The notes below the pieces were generated by a model. That model saw only the letters and a list, made by a program, of their open reading frames with translations, had not been told where the DNA came from and did not search any database. Source: Planctomycetota bacterium (GTDB taxonomy: Bacteria; Planctomycetota; Phycisphaerae; Sedimentisphaerales; Anaerobacaceae). From it: a stretch of DNA of 64,000 nucleotides. Positions 61,850 to 64,000 of the stretch are shown piece by piece; position 1 is the stretch's first letter, and every line of letters begins with the position of its first letter. Position numbers and translations under genes: made by a program. Where the stretch lies: the NCBI GenBank assembly GCA_014384025.1, contig JACNGQ010000198.1, positions 1 through 64,000 on the forward strand, given 5' to 3'.

Positions 61850-62685
61850 TCCGGCCAGACCGCCGGTGAAGCATTTGTATTATAGTTTGGATGCCATTTC
61901 AACCGCCACAATTCCTTGAGTCCGACCTTCCTGGCGGAACCGTCCAGAAAAACAGCATTTACAAATCCATCATGCCGATTGATGCAGAAACGACGTATCG
62001 AATCTTTACATCCGCAGGGAAACTCCGTTTTCTGGCAGTCATATTCCGGCGGACTGTCGATATCTTTCACCCATCCGCACCACCACCAGCTATCCAGATA
62101 TACGGGTATATTACCTGCCCCGTTGACATTGGCGGTTTTCCAGAAGCAGTTTTGATGGCTCTCTTCGAAACGACCTACTCCGACGATAAAGTTACCTTCA
62201 TCCTGCGGCATAGACAGCCAGCTATTTATACCATAACTTCCATAATAGGCCGGCGTCTGACTGCCCCCGATCTTAAACGTAAGCTTTCCCCACGCCAGGA
62301 ATGTTCCGCCTGTTGTCACACTGCCTCCGGCTATCGGCCGAAATCCCATATTATTTGTGCTGTCCTGGGCGACAGGGCTGGCGATCTTCGTCGCCATAGG
62401 GCAACAGTATATATCTCCGGGGCTGCCGCTGTAACCTTGAAACAGATACATCCAAGGCTCTGGAGTTGCAAGACTATGAAATTTCTGTCTGGGGCAAAGA
62501 CCTTCGTTGCTGGTCGTGTACATCATAAAGACAGTCCCCCATTGCTTGAGATTGGATTGACAAATGACTGCCTTCGCCTGTCTGCGAACTCGCTGCACTG
62601 CAGGCAGCAATATCGCCACCAACAAAACGACAACGGAAATCACCACCAAAAGCTCTATCAAAGTGAAACCTTTTTGCCTGCGCAT
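61822..62685 (-). CDS. pseudopilin-type protein 2 of tandem cluster
   Basis: 287 aa. [35 protein letters not shown] gives the prepilin helix, slightly diverged (ISVVVLLV). The C-terminus is RRFCINRHDGFVNAVFLDGSARKVGLKELWRLKWHPNYNTNASPAVWPEWMRKFKDS: the same tail but with the PWTxAGxVQ segment deleted. The end overlaps the start of member 1. Confidence 0.87.
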   Translation of the reverse strand: MRRQKGFTLIELLVVISVVVLLVAILLPAVQRVRRQAKAVICQSNLKQWGTVFMMYTTSNEGLCPRQKFHSLATPEPWMYLFQGYSGSPGDIYCCPMATKIASPVAQDSTNNMGFRPIAGGSVTTGGTFLAWGKLTFKIGGSQTPAYYGSYGINSWLSMPQDEGNFIVGVGRFEESHQNCFWKTANVNGAGNIPVYLDSWWWCGWVKDIDSPPEYDCQKTEFPCGCKDSIRRFCINRHDGFVNAVFLDGSARKVGLKELWRLKWHPNYNTNASPAVWPEWMRKFKDS

Positions 62686-62749
62686 TATCCTGCGCCTTTC
62701 ATATTAAGAAATGTTTCAATAACACATTATCAACATCCCGTGATCAATG

Positions 62750-63538
62750 TCAATAATCTTTATAGTTTCTCATCCACTCCGGCCAGTCTTGCGACTGAAC
62801 GAAGCCGGCTTTTGTCCAGGGTCCCTTTGTGTCGAACTTGCGATGCCATTTCAAGGTCCACAACTCTTTTAATCCGACCCTTTTGACCGACCAGTCCAGA
62901 AAAAGCCCGTTCAGAAAACCACTGTGTCGATTCATGCAGAAACGCCTGATTTCATCGACACTCCCTCCTGCCCCCCACACATTTGCACAGTCACCATCGT
63001 ATTCAGGTGGCCTGTCCGTATCTAAAGGGGTAGCACCTGTTATAGCACAATCCCCGAAAAACATTACCTCACTTGCACCTCTTATATTAATGTTCTTCCA
63101 GAGCTGTTCGAGCACCCGTCCGCCCACAACATCTGAAGAGTTCAGCACCCATTGGTTGATACCATAACTGCTCGCAAAAGGATGGCCGCTCGCATCAGTA
63201 ACCGCCTGGTCCCATGTCTGCTCCCAAGCACCCAATGGCGGCCGGGCGCCGTTAGAGTACAGCTTCGTCGCGGACGGGCAAAGAGTTATCTCCTTTTCCC
63301 TGTGGTAGTCCTCTACGAAGTCACGCCATGTCAGAACTGAAGACGGAAAATATCCCCCGGTGTCCTCCGTGTACATCGCCCAGATAAGAGACCATTGATG
63401 CAGGTTAGATTGACATGCAACCGTCCTGGCCTGCCTCCTCACTCGCTGAAGGGCAGGCATCAATATCGCCATCAGTAGCGCAATAATAGCAATAACCACT
63501 AACAGCTCTATTAGTGTAAAGCCGGTTCTTTTCTGCAT
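62750..63538 (-). CDS. pseudopilin-type protein 3 of tandem cluster
   Basis: 262 aa from ATG 63538; the tracked 63562 start is a [40 protein letters not shown] is the prepilin helix. C-terminus: [66 protein letters not shown], the shared tail. A 65-base gap separates it from member 2. First gene of the trio. Confidence 0.87.
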   Translation of the reverse strand: MQKRTGFTLIELLVVIAIIALLMAILMPALQRVRRQARTVACQSNLHQWSLIWAMYTEDTGGYFPSSVLTWRDFVEDYHREKEITLCPSATKLYSNGARPPLGAWEQTWDQAVTDASGHPFASSYGINQWVLNSSDVVGGRVLEQLWKNINIRGASEVMFFGDCAITGATPLDTDRPPEYDGDCANVWGAGGSVDEIRRFCMNRHSGFLNGLFLDWSVKRVGLKELWTLKWHRKFDTKGPWTKAGFVQSQDWPEWMRNYKDY

Positions 63539-63806
63539 CACTGTTATCCTACTCTTTTTCAAGAGAATATTGGCATTGTCGGCTTATCTTAAATAATTAT
63601 ATCATAATCCGTTACGTTAATACAAGAGGAGGCATAAACATATACCGATGAACATTTTGCTAATTATCAGCGTATGCTTAAAAAATTGAATTTTTGTCAA
63701 AAACTTGATAATATATCAAAAAATGATGCTCGGTGACGTAACTGGGTAAGGAATATACAAGAGTATAGGAAAACCGCGTAAATTTTTGTCTTTTGGAGGA
63801 TTTAAT

Positions 63807-64000
63807 ATGTCCACAAGCAGCAGAAGAATCTCACCATTGATTATTGTCTATGTAACAGTTGTTTTGCTTATAAACAGCGCTGTTGTCCACGGGGCTGACT
63901 GGCCGATTTATAGAGGCCCTCAGCATAATGGCATTACCGGCGAAACCAATTGGATCGCTGATTTTCCGGCCACTGGCCCCAAACAGCTATGGAAAAAGTC
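63807..64000 (+). CDS. PQQ-type beta-propeller protein, N-terminal part (cut by window end)
   Basis: Not in the track because it runs off the window. TGGAGGA precedes ATG 63807. A signal peptide (STSSRRISPLIIVYVTVVLLINSAVVHGA) is followed by DWPIYRGPQHNGITGETNWIADFPATGPKQLWKK, the standard opening of exported PQQ-like propellers. Related in opening style to the 49.8-kb gene (ADWPHYLGPN). Length and C-terminus cannot be seen. Confidence 0.85.
   Translation, partial: MSTSSRRISPLIIVYVTVVLLINSAVVHGADWPIYRGPQHNGITGETNWIADFPATGPKQLWKK

Noticed and set aside
61891-62886. 331-aa plus-strand ORF
   Set aside because: Antisense to two pseudopilin genes whose frames have clear motifs.
1-64000. CRISPR array, rRNA or tRNA genes, integrase or transposase
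   Set aside because: No regularly spaced repeats, no tRNA-like cloverleaf or rRNA segment recognised, and no transposase or integrase motifs in any listed ORF.

Overview
The window looks like chromosome from a Planctomycetota bacterium, most likely class Phycisphaerae (Sedimentisphaerales-like). This is an inference from gene content; no rRNA is present. The signs are tandem prepilin-like [16 protein letters not shown] proteins, several ECF sigma factors with planctomycete-style partners, DUF1080 and PQQ-propeller secreted proteins, Tat-exported Gfo/Idh/MocA oxidoreductases, LL-diaminopimelate aminotransferase, and PD40/dockerin proteins. No tRNA, rRNA, CRISPR array, phage module or intact transposon was seen.

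Layout. (1) 1-9.5 kb is gene-poor and repeat-rich. It holds a 127-bp near-identical duplication, palindromic repeats, two mini-proteins, a polytopic membrane protein, a pseudopilin, a membrane-tethered sigma factor divergent from a metallo-beta-lactamase-fold protein, and an ECF sigma/two-TM protein pair. Decayed copies of neighbouring genes lie between them. (2) 9.5-16 kb: a response regulator, a PutP-type symporter, a secreted beta-helix protein and a Tat-exported sugar-isomerase-fold protein, all on the minus strand. (3) 16.3-22.8 kb: a housekeeping run on the plus strand (alpha/beta hydrolase, dapL, a folK-deoxynucleoside kinase fusion, panC, panD, lgt, rhomboid). (4) 22.8-33.5 kb: hairpins, a frameshifted CPBP protease relic, a three-repeat mini-protein, a corrinoid-activating ferredoxin/ASKHA protein, tiny basic proteins, an ECF sigma/putative anti-sigma/exported coiled-coil operon, a Na+/Ca2+ antiporter and an 874-codon coiled-coil lipoprotein. 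(5) 33.7-41.3 kb: a fatty-acid synthesis operon in the order rpmF-plsX-fabH-(FabK-like)-fabD-fabG-acpP-fabF, followed by a DUF1080 lipoprotein. (6) 41.6-49.5 kb: a PD40-dockerin-chagasin fusion, a transglutaminase/TPR protein, a DUF1080-like lipoprotein, an alpha/beta hydrolase, a MATE transporter and DUF167. (7) 49.7-59.4 kb: a glycan/sugar catabolism island (PQQ propeller, DUF1080-TIM-barrel fusion, two Gfo/Idh/MocA proteins, a URO-D-like protein, a heparinase II/III-family lyase). (8) 59.5-64 kb: pyrD-NUDIX, three tandem pseudopilins and the start of another PQQ propeller protein.

How it fits together. The secreted lyase, beta-helix protein, oxidoreductases, TIM-barrel and DUF1080 proteins suggest degradation of complex polysaccharides, possibly through 3-keto-sugar chemistry. 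The sigma/anti-sigma sets and the membrane-tethered sigma factor suggest surface sensing. The fab, pan, dap and pyr genes are ordinary anabolism.

The most unusual items are: the sigma factor with its own transmembrane and extracytoplasmic domain; the metallo-beta-lactamase with HSHLHH in place of HxHxDH; a repeated terminator plus stem-loop cassette linked to decayed copies of a sigma-associated gene; a 26-codon ORF inside a terminator; the three-repeat GDLGYG protein; and a shared C-terminal tail in four pseudopilins. All calls come from reading the sequence; no database search was run.
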